From Arcicella sp. (lineage in GTDB: Bacteria > Bacteroidota > Bacteroidia > Cytophagales > Spirosomataceae): a stretch of 44,861 nucleotides of DNA. Under the pieces are notes generated by a model, which was not told the DNA's origin, searched no databases, and saw nothing but the letters and a program-made list of their open reading frames with translations. The stretch spans positions 1 to 44,861 of the forward strand of contig JALONS010000024.1 of NCBI GenBank assembly GCA_025454855.1. Reading direction: 5' to 3'. A program made the translations under genes and the position numbers. Shown piece after piece: positions 7,847-15,969 of the stretch (position 1 is the stretch's first letter; each line of letters starts with the position of its first letter).

Positions 7847-8034
7847 AGGTGTTAGGGGTCAGAGATTAGGGATTACGGATTGGGGATTTGGATTCACAGA
7901 ATTCAGAAGGCTTAGAGTCAAAACTTATGTACTGAAATTATTTTAACTTTACAATACACAAACCTGTATCCCTTAAACCCTGACCTCTAATCCCTAACCC
8001 CTAATTCCTAAACCCTAATCCCCAATCCCTAACG
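7847..8034. repeat. Paired telomere-like TTAGGG / CCCTAA tracts
   Basis: The spacer between panB and rluA holds a G-rich degenerate TTAGGG-type tract (about 7847-7890) and, 70-80 bp on, a C-rich CCCTAA-type tract (about 7970-8033), forming a long imperfect inverted repeat. On the minus strand the second tract has five runs of three or four G (complement of 7992-7994, 7998-8001, 8013-8015, 8020-8023, 8027-8029) with loops of 3-11 nt, a G-quadruplex pattern just after the panB stop. Confidence 0.7.
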
Positions 8035-8035
8035 T

Positions 8036-8851
8036 TTAATAACTCTCTTTAATACTTGGAAAATCTACCGATTTAACATCTTTAACATATTGTGAAATGG
8101 CTTCATTCATAATACCGTCTAAATCAGCGTATCTGCGTAAAAATCTGGGTTTGAATTCCTTATTAATACCCAACATATCATGCACTACCAATATTTGTCC
8201 ATCGGCATCAGAGCCTGCTCCTATTCCTACGGTGGGTATCTGGATACTTTGAGATACTTTTTTAGTAAGTTCAGATGGAATTTTTTCTAACACTACACCA
8301 AAAGCCCCAATTTCATCCAACATCTTGGCATCTTCCATCAGTTTTTGGGCTTCTTCCTCTTCTTTGGCTCTTACGGTATAAGTACCAAATTTATAAATAG
8401 ACTGCGGCGTAAGCCCCAAATGCCCCATCACGGGAATTCCAGCACTGAGTACCCGAGTGATGGATTCTTTAATTTCAGAACCTCCTTCCATCTTAACCGC
8501 ATGACCACCCGACTCCTTCATAATTCTGATAGCCGACCTAAGAGCCTCAGAAGAGTTTCCTTGATACGAACCAAAAGGAATATCCACCACCACCAACGCT
8601 CTTTTTACAGCTTTTACTACTGAAGTGGCGTGATAAATCATCTGGTCGAGGGTGATGGGGAGCGTAGTTTCATGCCCAGCCATTACATTTGAGGCAGAAT
8701 CACCCACTAAAATTAAATCTACCCCAGCGGCATCAACAATACGAGCCATCGAATAATCATAAGCGGTAAGGCACGAAATTTTTTCGCCCCTATTTTTCAT
8801 TTCTTGTAAGATGTGAGTCGTAACTCGCTTAATTTCAGTATGTACCGACAT
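8036..8851 (-). CDS. panB: 3-methyl-2-oxobutanoate hydroxymethyltransferase
   Basis: A 271-residue PanB of normal family length. It transfers a hydroxymethyl group from 5,10-methylene-tetrahydrofolate to 2-oxoisovalerate to make ketopantoate, the first committed step of pantothenate and coenzyme A synthesis in the cytoplasm. Recognisable blocks are [16 protein letters not shown], the metal-binding VGDS (D51), then [38 protein letters not shown] and VVLEKIP with the catalytic glutamate. The ATG at 8851 gives the usual N-terminus. No other pantothenate gene is adjacent. Its 3' end abuts the TTAGGG-type repeat block, whose transcript would be G-rich. Confidence 0.96.
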   Translation of the reverse strand: MSVHTEIKRVTTHILQEMKNRGEKISCLTAYDYSMARIVDAAGVDLILVGDSASNVMAGHETTLPITLDQMIYHATSVVKAVKRALVVVDIPFGSYQGNSSEALRSAIRIMKESGGHAVKMEGGSEIKESITRVLSAGIPVMGHLGLTPQSIYKFGTYTVRAKEEEEAQKLMEDAKMLDEIGAFGVVLEKIPSELTKKVSQSIQIPTVGIGAGSDADGQILVVHDMLGINKEFKPRFLRRYADLDGIMNEAISQYVKDVKSVDFPSIKESY

Positions 8852-9175
8852 TTCGTTAATATATTAATGTTTGAACAAAGATTTGTTGATGAAAGTAGCT
8901 TTTAAGTTATAAATAATCAGTTTGAGTGTGCGGTATCTATAAATTCAGGTTTGTTTGCTATCTTTGTCAATATCAAATTATTACAAAAGTAAGATTATTC
9001 GAGTGGAATGACGCTGTAAATGGTGTTCATATCGTATTTTTTTGTAAAAAACGTTGAAAATTCATAGTTGAGTTCTTGTTTTTTTAGAAAAAGCGTTACT
9101 TTTACCCACAAGAATTGTCAAACTACTAAATAAGTCCGTCACAAAACTTTATCATTTTATCAAAATTAAGTAAAT
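8852..9175. other. Divergent intergenic region panB / 9176 gene
   Basis: This 324-bp stretch holds the promoters of two divergent genes. A TATCTTTG box is at 8959-8966 on the plus strand but lacks a well-spaced -33 partner. A GTTACTTTTACCC stretch near 9095 may be a weaker -7 box closer to the plus-strand gene. No open frame or RNA gene is seen. Confidence 0.35.
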
Positions 9176-10954
9176 ATGACACAGATTTTTTCAGGAAACA
9201 GTCTTGCCAAAAGACTCACTATGGGGCTACTGACCTGCTTTGCCATTGGTCATGTAGCATCAGCCCAAGACTTGAAGACTAAACCTACAATCGTTAGTTC
9301 ATTAACTGACAACGGTATTACTACTACAACCTATTCAAACGGTCAGGTGGTAAAAACTGTTGCAGATGGCTATTATCTTGATTCGGCTTTTTATAAAAAT
9401 AGTAACGTATTACGTTCTACTAAGCCCAAAAGATACTGGAAAGCAACTGACCGTGTAGGAGTTGCAATCCCTTTTTGTAAAGAAGAAGATAAATCTTTAT
9501 TTCTTAAGCCAGGTGCTTATAACTCCTTATCAGTAAATCATTTCTGGGGTAAACTTGGTCTTGGTTTGATGGGTGGTTATCAAAATTTCAATGTAAGTAA
9601 TGATTATCAAGGTGCTAATGGTCCAATTGCCAACACCATCAATATCATTAACCTTAATAGACCCATTAGCGAAAGAATCAATCCTAACTCTGTTAAATAC
9701 GATACACAAGGCAATTACGAAGATTTTTATCTTTTAATCGGTCCTGCGTTAGCGTTACCATTAGGAAAAAAATGGAATTTAGATTTAGATTTGAAAGGCG
9801 GTTTATTCAATACTTCTGCTCCGAGATTTGGTGCGGTAACCACGGGAGCTTTAGGAGCTGACCAATTGATATATCGTGTTTCTCCTTCAGCCTCTAAAAA
9901 TCAATTAGGTGGTTTGTTGAGTGTTGACATCCTTTATAACTTCGCCAAGAACTGGGCAGTTGGTGTAAATGGACAAGGTTTCTTAACTTCAACACCATAT
10001 ACAGTTACAGGTGCGGATGTTAGACCAAATTCAAGCCAAATTTTAACCAGAGAATATTCACGTTCGCACGGAGGATGTAACTTTGGTTTAGCTCTTTCAC
10101 ATACTTTCGGAGAGAAAACTGGCAATACAGTGTATTCATTATTACCTCCTCCTCCAGCACCAGTAGTTTGTGCAGTACCTACTTTACAAGGAGAAAATGG
10201 TATGATGTATGACAATGGCTCAACTACTATTCCTTCATTCCGTTGGAAAAGTACTTCTGCTACGCCAGAAAACGAAGAATATATCTTCAAATTATACAAA
10301 GCTGATGGTTCTGGAACACCAATCTATCAACAAACTACTAAAAATGCTAACTTGAGCCTACCAGCTAATGTTGCTTTAGTAAACGGAGATGATTGTAGTT
10401 TCTACTACTATACCGTACAATCAAGCGTAGAAGGAAAATGCTTGTCAGAAGCAGCAGCTGCAAGTTTTGGATACAAAGCAAAACCAGTAGTTCAAAATAT
10501 TGCTCCTGTAAAACCAGTTGAAGACCAATACATGTTTAAAATCTTCGGTGGTTCAACTGCTACTAAATATTTTGGTGGTACACAAGGTTACAAACCACGT
10601 CGTAAAGTTCGTACTGCTACTTCAACTGTGGCACCTGCTAAACCAGCCGATGGAGCTGTGGCGGTTGCAAAACCAAAGCGTTTAGTACCAAGACGTAAGA
10701 AATCTGTTTCAGGTGCTACTGGTGTGAGTACTTATAGTTCAACTGTAAATTACGAAAACGTAGCAACTGACCCTAATATCAAATGGCCTAAAGACCTTCC
10801 ACTACCTAAAAACCCATCGGTTTATGAGTATGAAGTTCAACGTTTGAATGCTGGAGACTGTAAACCAACTGGTACAGTGGCTAAATATAAATTCTATATT
10901 GACCCTAAAAAACCAGAAGATATTCGTATCATTCCTGATAAACCTAAAAAATAA
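9176..10954 (+). CDS. Large secreted outer-membrane-type protein, unknown function
   Basis: A 592-residue protein with a signal peptide (cleavage after HVASA, about residue 30). Residues 90-320 look like beta-barrel strands (LSVNHFWGKLGLGLMGGYQ, WNLDLDLKGGLF, WAVGVNGQGF). A PPPPAP linker at about 324 leads to a globular part with cysteines. It is followed by a strongly basic, Ala/Pro/Lys/Arg-rich segment (about 470-515, including YKPRRKVRTAT and PKRLVPRRKKS). The last 70 residues have a cysteine and a KP-rich tail. Codon use is smooth (few rare codons, many GCT/GGT), suggesting high expression. It stands alone between a divergent region and a very strong terminator. I do not recognise a family; a surface structural or adhesion role is only a guess. 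Confidence 0.7.
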   Translation: MTQIFSGNSLAKRLTMGLLTCFAIGHVASAQDLKTKPTIVSSLTDNGITTTTYSNGQVVKTVADGYYLDSAFYKNSNVLRSTKPKRYWKATDRVGVAIPFCKEEDKSLFLKPGAYNSLSVNHFWGKLGLGLMGGYQNFNVSNDYQGANGPIANTINIINLNRPISERINPNSVKYDTQGNYEDFYLLIGPALALPLGKKWNLDLDLKGGLFNTSAPRFGAVTTGALGADQLIYRVSPSASKNQLGGLLSVDILYNFAKNWAVGVNGQGFLTSTPYTVTGADVRPNSSQILTREYSRSHGGCNFGLALSHTFGEKTGNTVYSLLPPPPAPVVCAVPTLQGENGMMYDNGSTTIPSFRWKSTSATPENEEYIFKLYKADGSGTPIYQQTTKNANLSLPANVALVNGDDCSFYYYTVQSSVEGKCLSEAAAASFGYKAKPVVQNIAPVKPVEDQYMFKIFGGSTATKYFGGTQGYKPRRKVRTATSTVAPAKPADGAVAVAKPKRLVPRRKKSVSGATGVSTYSSTVNYENVATDPNIKWPKDLPLPKNPSVYEYEVQRLNAGDCKPTGTVAKYKFYIDPKKPEDIRIIPDKPKK

Positions 10955-10967
10955 TAAGTTTTAGGTA

Positions 10968-11012
10968 GCACTAAAAAGCCCTCTCTGATGTTCAGAGAGG
11001 GCTTTTTAGTGC
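10968..11012 (+). terminator. Very strong intrinsic terminator, 21-bp stem
   Basis: Arms 10968-10988 and 10992-11012 are perfectly complementary over 21 bp with a 3-nt loop. A GC-rich core is followed by five T inside the right arm, so the core hairpin plus U-tract makes a textbook terminator for the gene ending at 10954. Confidence 0.9.
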
Positions 11013-11294
11013 TATTAACTTATGTTGAGTAAACTTGCGGGAAGACGTATAGATAATGTTATAAAAGCACTTTAAAATAGATTACATATCAAAATCTCGA
11101 AGGAAATTGAATTCAGTAAAATCTGAGTTTCAGTGTAGTAAGTACCAGTGATTAACTGTTTGATACTGTGTAATAGCGTATCGCATAAGCCACTACGATG
11201 TGACGGCAATGTTTATACTATTAGTTAAGTTCTGCCACTTGCTTGAAAACAATTAATTGAGATGAACCCTAATAAACATTTCTTAACTCCTAAA
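11013..11294. other. Non-coding stretch between convergent genes
   Basis: Together with the terminator, positions 10955-11294 make a 340-bp gap between two convergent genes. I see no protein-like frame above about 20 codons, no repeat and no RNA fold I can name. It may be decayed sequence. Confidence 0.35.
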
Positions 11295-12182
11295 TTATTG
11301 TCTCTTATAAAAATACAATTTTACGGGAATCTTATTGGGTCCTTCTTCGCTAATTGCGTAATAACCCGAACCATCCTGAGCAAAACAAACTCCTTCTCCT
11401 TGCGGTTCAGCGGTGTATGGCAAAGTCTTAGGAGCTCTTTTTAGGGCTTCTGGAATAGTTTCATTGGTATTTCTTCGCCAGTGAAAAATCTGTAAATAAT
11501 TTTTTATAATAATCTCCTGATTATCCGCAGAAACGTTACCATCGGTAATGAAGAAAGGAGTGGCAGTACCAACCGAAAAGGTTAATTCTTGAACGAACTC
11601 TGCCGTGATGGTCTGGCTGTAAGACTGCGGATAGGGCAAACGATACAAGCGTTTAGCACTTTCTCGTTTACTAACAATGTAAATATCCTTCGTATTTTGG
11701 TCGATGAAAAAACATTCCGCATCCCTCGCTCCATCTGGATACTTATAGGTTATTTTTTGTACATTTTTCAGAGTATTTGTTTGGGGCGTGCTACTATTTA
11801 CGGTTGGTTCAGGAACTCTATAAATGGCACAGTCAGCATATTCGGCATTATTATCCCCAATATCACCCAAGTAAATAAATGAACCCTCTGAAAAGTTTGC
11901 CATCGCAATCGCTTCCCAATCACGGTTTGTAGCTCCTTCCAAATAAAATTCTTTTTTTCCTTTACCTTTATTGTCCATCAAAAAAATACGATTCTTATCG
12001 CCACTGTCATTATGTGTCCATAGAAATCCTACATTTTTATAACTGGCTACTATACCCGATGCTTCATCAATTTCGGTATTTTCTATAACGCCCAAATCCT
12101 GTGCTTCACTGAAACTATTGGAAGGTGTAATCATCTCATGACAAGACAACAAGGGGAATAGGAAAAATAGGTATTTTTTCAT
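11295..12182 (-). CDS. Beta-propeller-like lipoprotein
   Basis: A 295-residue lipoprotein: short hydrophobic leader ending in lipobox LLSC with the acylated cysteine at residue 14. The mature part shows repeated WTHNDSGDKNRIFLMD, WEAIAMANFSEGSFIYLGDIGDN and KDIYIVSKRESAKRLYRL segments, typical of a beta-propeller with acidic turn loops resembling calcium- or phosphodiester-hydrolase propellers (SdiA-regulated or phytase-like groups). A catalytic role is not proven. It starts 14 bp after the gldE stop on the same strand, so it is likely co-transcribed with mutY-ssb-gldE, in the place where gldD occurs in flavobacteria, but it is not GldD. Confidence 0.7.
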   Translation of the reverse strand: MKKYLFFLFPLLSCHEMITPSNSFSEAQDLGVIENTEIDEASGIVASYKNVGFLWTHNDSGDKNRIFLMDNKGKGKKEFYLEGATNRDWEAIAMANFSEGSFIYLGDIGDNNAEYADCAIYRVPEPTVNSSTPQTNTLKNVQKITYKYPDGARDAECFFIDQNTKDIYIVSKRESAKRLYRLPYPQSYSQTITAEFVQELTFSVGTATPFFITDGNVSADNQEIIIKNYLQIFHWRRNTNETIPEALKRAPKTLPYTAEPQGEGVCFAQDGSGYYAISEEGPNKIPVKLYFYKRQ

Positions 12183-12196
12183 TTTTCAGATAAATA

Positions 12197-13564
12197 TTAC
12201 GATAACTCCCGACTCACTTCGTCAATTTCAATTTTCGGGGTTACTTTTACTTTTTTGATTCTTCGGGTATCTACCGAAGCAATTCTAAATTTGAATTTTT
12301 CGTGCTCAATTTCTTCGCCAGCGTGTGGAAGTCGGGTAAAGAGTTCAATAATTAATCCACCTAATGATTCACTATCTCCTCTTACTTTATCAAAATAATC
12401 ATTCTCAACATCTAACGCTCGGCATACATCGTTTAGTGCAACTTTACCTTCAAATTCAAAAGAACCATCGGGTAATTTGACGTAGCCCAAATCTTCAACG
12501 TCTGATTCATCGTGAATATCACCCACAATTTCTTCGATAATATCCTCCATCGTTACAATTCCTTCGGTTTCTCCGTATTCGTTCACAACAATTGCCATGT
12601 GAACTCTTTTCTCTTGGAAATCGTAAAGTAAATCGTCTATTTTTTTACTTTCAGGAATAAAATAAGGCTGCCTAATTAATTCTTGCCAAAGAAAATGTTC
12701 GTCTTTTTCAATGTGTGGCAACAGGTCTTTGATGTATAAAACACCTTCAATTTTATCAATGGTTTCTCTGAAAATAGGTACTCTTGAATATCCTGATTTA
12801 TTGATTTTATCCATCAATTCATGAAAATCATAACTTACATCAAAGGCTGTAATATCTCTTCGAGAACGCATAACACTTCTGGCTGAAATGCTCCCAAAAT
12901 TGACAATTCCCTTTAAAATATCTTTTTCTTGTTCAGAGGTATCTTTGCCCGTTGTGATTTCGAGGGCATGATTAAGTTCGTCGGCGGTGATGGTATAGCC
13001 TTTTCTTTCTACCCGTTTTTCGATAATATTACTGATACCTAATAGTACAGACGAAATAGGTTGAAAAATGGTTGTAGCAATATTAATTAATGGAGCTGTG
13101 ATACGGGCAAAACGTAGATTATTTTGTTGGGCCCACACTTTAGGAATCAATTCTCCGAAGAATGTAATGATAAAAGTAACACCCACTAATAATATTAAGG
13201 TAGCTACGATGCCCTCTTTTTCTTCCTCGCCCACTATCTGCTCAGTCATGTAAGTGGCAATGGTGATAAAAGTGATATTCACTAAATTAATGAAAATCAA
13301 GAGCGTAGCTAAGAGCAACTGTGGCTTATCCAAAAGTTTGGCGATGGTTCGTTCGCTGCTACTTTCACTTTCACGACAAGCGGCACGTTCTTCGGCAGAA
13401 AGAGAGAAAAAGGCTACCTCAGAGCCTGCCAGTAATGCAGAAAGAAGGAGTAATCCTATGAGAACCAAGGCGTTGATTCCATATACACTGTATGAGGAGG
13501 TGCTTTCAACTTGTGCTAAAAGCACCCAAATCGGGTGAGGTTCGTCGGATAATCGTGTTTCCAA
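12197..13564 (-). CDS. gldE: Gliding-motility-associated CorC/HlyC-type protein GldE
   Basis: A 455-residue membrane protein of the CNNM/CorC class. Order: short N-terminus, DUF21 transmembrane domain (hydrophobic segments near 30-50, 85-105, 115-140 and 150-170, including AGSEVAFFSLS), two CBS domains (about 215-335, including YSRVPIFRETIDKIEGVLYI and VHMAIVVNEYGETEGIVTME) and a C-terminal CorC_HlyC domain (DVCRALDVENDYFDKV to the end). Relatives take part in magnesium or cobalt transport. In Flavobacterium, GldE supports gliding and interacts genetically with GldD. The identification as GldE rather than another hemolysin family protein rests on its place after mutY and ssb. Confidence 0.85.
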   Translation of the reverse strand: METRLSDEPHPIWVLLAQVESTSSYSVYGINALVLIGLLLLSALLAGSEVAFFSLSAEERAACRESESSSERTIAKLLDKPQLLLATLLIFINLVNITFITIATYMTEQIVGEEEKEGIVATLILLVGVTFIITFFGELIPKVWAQQNNLRFARITAPLINIATTIFQPISSVLLGISNIIEKRVERKGYTITADELNHALEITTGKDTSEQEKDILKGIVNFGSISARSVMRSRRDITAFDVSYDFHELMDKINKSGYSRVPIFRETIDKIEGVLYIKDLLPHIEKDEHFLWQELIRQPYFIPESKKIDDLLYDFQEKRVHMAIVVNEYGETEGIVTMEDIIEEIVGDIHDESDVEDLGYVKLPDGSFEFEGKVALNDVCRALDVENDYFDKVRGDSESLGGLIIELFTRLPHAGEEIEHEKFKFRIASVDTRRIKKVKVTPKIEIDEVSRELS

Positions 13565-13584
13565 AGTTTGTTATATTGATGTTT

Positions 13585-13621
13585 AGGAGTTTGGGGGAAA
13601 TTGTATTTCTCCCAAACTCCT
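13585..13621 (-). other. Stable hairpin in the ssb-gldE spacer
   Basis: Arms 13585-13600 and 13606-13621 pair over 16 positions (one G-U) around a 5-nt loop. There is no U-tract on the minus-strand side, so full termination is unlikely. It could set the ratio of ssb to gldE transcript by attenuation or by protecting the 3' end of ssb mRNA. Confidence 0.6.
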
Positions 13622-13630
13622 TAAAAATGA

Positions 13631-14101
13631 TTAAAATGGTAAATCGTCGCCACCATCACCACCAGCATTAGTATCAAACTCGGGGGCAGGAGGAGTAGCT
13701 ACTGAAGGAGCAGGACGTGGAGCTTGTGGAGCCGCCGAAGGAGCGTTTGAACCGCCTTCTTGGTTATCTCTACGTCCACCAACTAAAGTCATCGCTGTTC
13801 CTCTGATTTTGGTAACTCTACGATTAATATTGTCTTTATCTGTGTATTCTTCTGTACGGATTTTACCTTCAACATATACAGAATCGCCCTTGTGGAGGTA
13901 CTGTTCGGCAATATTTGCCAAATTATCCCAAAGTTCAATTCTGTGCCATTCGGTTTGTTCTACCCGAACACCGTCTTTGTTGTTATAGGCTTCAGAAGTC
14001 GCAATATTAAATGTGGCCACTTTAGAACCACTCGGTAGAGAACGAATCTCGGGGTCTGCCCCAAGATTTCCTAATAAAATTACTTTGTTTACACCAGCCA
14101 T
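13631..14101 (-). CDS. ssb: Single-stranded DNA-binding protein
   Basis: A 156-residue SSB. The OB-fold occupies residues 1-110: it opens with VNKVILLGNLGADPEIRSLP, has the conserved TEWHRIELWDNLA strand, then KGDSVYVEGKIRTEEY. A flexible Gly/Pro/Ala-rich linker (about 112-148) leads to the acidic tip DDLPF, which recruits replication and repair partners. It coats single-stranded DNA in replication, recombination and repair. It sits between mutY and gldE on the same strand, 44 bp after mutY, the arrangement known in Bacteroidetes. Confidence 0.97.
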   Translation of the reverse strand: MAGVNKVILLGNLGADPEIRSLPSGSKVATFNIATSEAYNNKDGVRVEQTEWHRIELWDNLANIAEQYLHKGDSVYVEGKIRTEEYTDKDNINRRVTKIRGTAMTLVGGRRDNQEGGSNAPSAAPQAPRPAPSVATPPAPEFDTNAGGDGGDDLPF

Positions 14102-14145
14102 TGTTTATGGATTGTTTATTTTTTTATGAATTTACTGAAATTTGA

Positions 14146-15210
14146 TTAAAACACGAAGTCTGTTAAATAATTATTGACTAATGTTGATTTAGGTAAATCG
14201 TCCACTTCGTCCAACGAATACCACTGCATTCCCAAAGGTAACGCAATATTATAGTCTGTATCAATAACTAAATGCCAATATTTAGTGTAAATCCGCTGAT
14301 GAGTGAGTACGTGCGTATAAACCTCTGATTCTCTGGAAATTACAGCTTCTCGCAGTGTATTTTCAAGAAAAGTATCGTTTTGAATAATTTGCTCAAAGGC
14401 ATCAGGCTGTTCATTAAATTCTTTCAGATAGAAATCATACATCCCTGCCCATACATCTTTGTGTGTACGCTCACGCATGGCAAAATTACGATTTTGTTCA
14501 ATGACAAAATAATGAAAAAATCTTTCTCTAACCTTTATTTTTTTCGATTTGATGGGTAAGACCTTCACCTTCCCCGTAGCATTTGCCACGCATTGCAAGG
14601 CTAAAGGACAAAACATACAATCAGGATTTGCAGGTGTACACTGCAAAGCTCCAAACTCCATAATTGCCTGATTATGAGTGGCTGAATCAACTTCGGGCAA
14701 CACAGATTCCGCTAATTTAGTAAATACTTTTTTGGCGTTATTACTGGCTATATCGGTTTCTTCCCCAAATACCCTCGACAATACACGATAAACGTTTCCG
14801 TCTAATACGGCAACTCTTTCTCCAAAAGCAAAAGACGCAATAGCGGCGGCAGTATAAGTACCAATACCTTTCAGTTTTAACAATTCAGCGTAAGTATCTG
14901 GAAATTCCCCTCCGTAATTTTCCACAACCATTTTGGCGGTAGCGTGTAGGTTTCTTGCCCGTGAATAATACCCCAATCCCTGCCACAAACGCAGCACCTC
15001 TTTTTCATCAGCCAAAGCCAAATCCGTAACCGTGGGGAGATTGTGTATAAATTTGAGATAATACGGCATCCCTTGAACTACTCTGGTTTGTTGAAGGATA
15101 ATCTCAGAAAGCCAAATAAAATAAGGATTTTGAGTATTTCTCCACGGCAAATCTCGCTGATGATTTTTGTACCAAGAAACTATTTTAGGCGAAAAAAAGG
15201 AATGTTGCAT
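14146..15210 (-). CDS. mutY: A/G-specific adenine DNA glycosylase
   Basis: A 354-residue MutY that removes adenine mispaired with 8-oxoguanine. Catalytic E36 lies in WLSEIILQQTRV, the helix-hairpin-helix in LKGIGTYTAAAI (113-124), and catalytic D137 in VAVLDGNVYRVL. A [4Fe-4S] cluster site with spacing C-x6-C-x2-C-x5-C is present around residues 191-207 (CTPANPDCMFCPLALQC). The C-terminal NUDIX-like domain, which reads the 8-oxoguanine strand, spans about 225-354. The ATG at 15210 gives the full N-terminus. It is the first gene of the minus-strand group mutY-ssb-gldE-propeller lipoprotein, divergent from the HU gene. Confidence 0.95.
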   Translation of the reverse strand: MQHSFFSPKIVSWYKNHQRDLPWRNTQNPYFIWLSEIILQQTRVVQGMPYYLKFIHNLPTVTDLALADEKEVLRLWQGLGYYSRARNLHATAKMVVENYGGEFPDTYAELLKLKGIGTYTAAAIASFAFGERVAVLDGNVYRVLSRVFGEETDIASNNAKKVFTKLAESVLPEVDSATHNQAIMEFGALQCTPANPDCMFCPLALQCVANATGKVKVLPIKSKKIKVRERFFHYFVIEQNRNFAMRERTHKDVWAGMYDFYLKEFNEQPDAFEQIIQNDTFLENTLREAVISRESEVYTHVLTHQRIYTKYWHLVIDTDYNIALPLGMQWYSLDEVDDLPKSTLVNNYLTDFVF

Positions 15211-15574
15211 ATAAACGTATCAACTCGTGAAAGAGAGCATATTAATAACAAAAAAAAGGCTTAAATCTATCCATAAAAATTGATAATATTTCATCTTTTA
15301 TGAGAAACAATGTTTACTTGTTACAGACTACAAATTACCAAATGTTTTTTCAAATGTCTAACAATTAAGCATTTACAAAAAAAAAGTTATCATAATTATT
15401 TTGCGTTTCTTTCATAATTAAAAGCAAAGCCGTACCTTTGTGTCCCTTAACGATAGAGGGGTATAAAAAATAATGACTAAATTCCTGATAATGAGTGCTA
15501 AAGCCTTAATTATCAGCCAAAAAGAAATCAACCATTATTGTTTAACATATTTTTTAACTTAAAATTTTCAACAA
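15211..15574. other. Divergent mutY/HU regulatory region with HU leader
   Basis: A 364-bp non-coding stretch. The HU promoter is at 15410-15440. Its leader of about 128 nt contains a small hairpin (15485-15492 with 15509-15516). The mutY side is AT-rich without a clear TAnnTTTG box. No open frame is supported. Confidence 0.4.
15410..15440 (+). promoter_or_regulatory. Promoter of the HU gene
   Basis: TTTC at 15410-15413 and TACCTTTG at 15433-15440 are 19 bp apart, the expected Bacteroidetes arrangement. The predicted leader before the GTG at 15575 is long, about 128 nt. Confidence 0.55.
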
Positions 15575-15859
15575 GTGACTAAAGCAGACGTAATCGTAGA
15601 AATCGCAGACAAGACAGGCATCGATAAAGCAGATGTTTCAAGTGCAATTGAGTCTTTCTTCTCAGTAATTAAAGACAATCTTGCCAAAGGAGAAGCTGTA
15701 TATGTGAGAGGATTTGGTAGCTTCGTAAACAAGAAGAGGGCCCACAAGATTGCTCGTAACATCTCAAAAAATACAACTATTGAGATTCCAGAGCATTATA
15801 TTCCCAGCTTTAAGCCTGCCAAAACATTCGTTGAGCAAGTTAAATCTAACGCAAAATAA
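15575..15859 (+). CDS. HU/IHF family DNA-binding protein
   Basis: A 94-residue nucleoid protein. It begins with GTG and reads TKADVIVEIADKTGIDKADV, then the beta-arm region VRGFGSFVNKKRAHKIARN and the tail IPEHYIPSFKPAKTFVEQV. These match HU/IHF: an N-terminal helical dimerisation part and a C-terminal arm whose tip intercalates in the DNA minor groove. The usual arm-tip proline is placed in the IPEHYIPSFKP region, as in many Bacteroidetes HU. No in-frame ATG suits the conserved N-terminus, so GTG is the start. It is followed by the TPR gene in the same direction, with an inverted-repeat spacer. Confidence 0.93.
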   Translation: MTKADVIVEIADKTGIDKADVSSAIESFFSVIKDNLAKGEAVYVRGFGSFVNKKRAHKIARNISKNTTIEIPEHYIPSFKPAKTFVEQVKSNAK

Positions 15860-15887
15860 TATTTGAGTGTATGAGTTAAAAGTACAT

Positions 15888-15952
15888 GAGTTTATGAGAA
15901 ACAATTTTGACTAATATCGTTTGGTTTCTCATAAACTCTAAACTCATAAACT
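15888..15952. repeat. Inverted repeat plus CTCATAAAC element, copy 1
   Basis: Arms 15888-15902 and 15924-15938 are perfectly complementary over 15 bp. The right arm continues into 15927-15952, which matches 38617-38642 at 24 of 26 positions. It lies between the HU and TPR genes and explains the false upstream extension of the TPR frame. Confidence 0.65.
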
Positions 15953-15969
15953 CTGAACTCCAAAACAAA

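Noticed and set aside
11013-11294. Possible small RNA or decayed gene between convergent genes
   Set aside because: No promoter box, stable fold or residual coding pattern could be identified.
15907-15969. N-terminal extension of the TPR protein from a TTG
   Set aside because: It is encoded by the CTCATAAAC repeat and would precede the membrane anchor; ATG 15970 is preferred.
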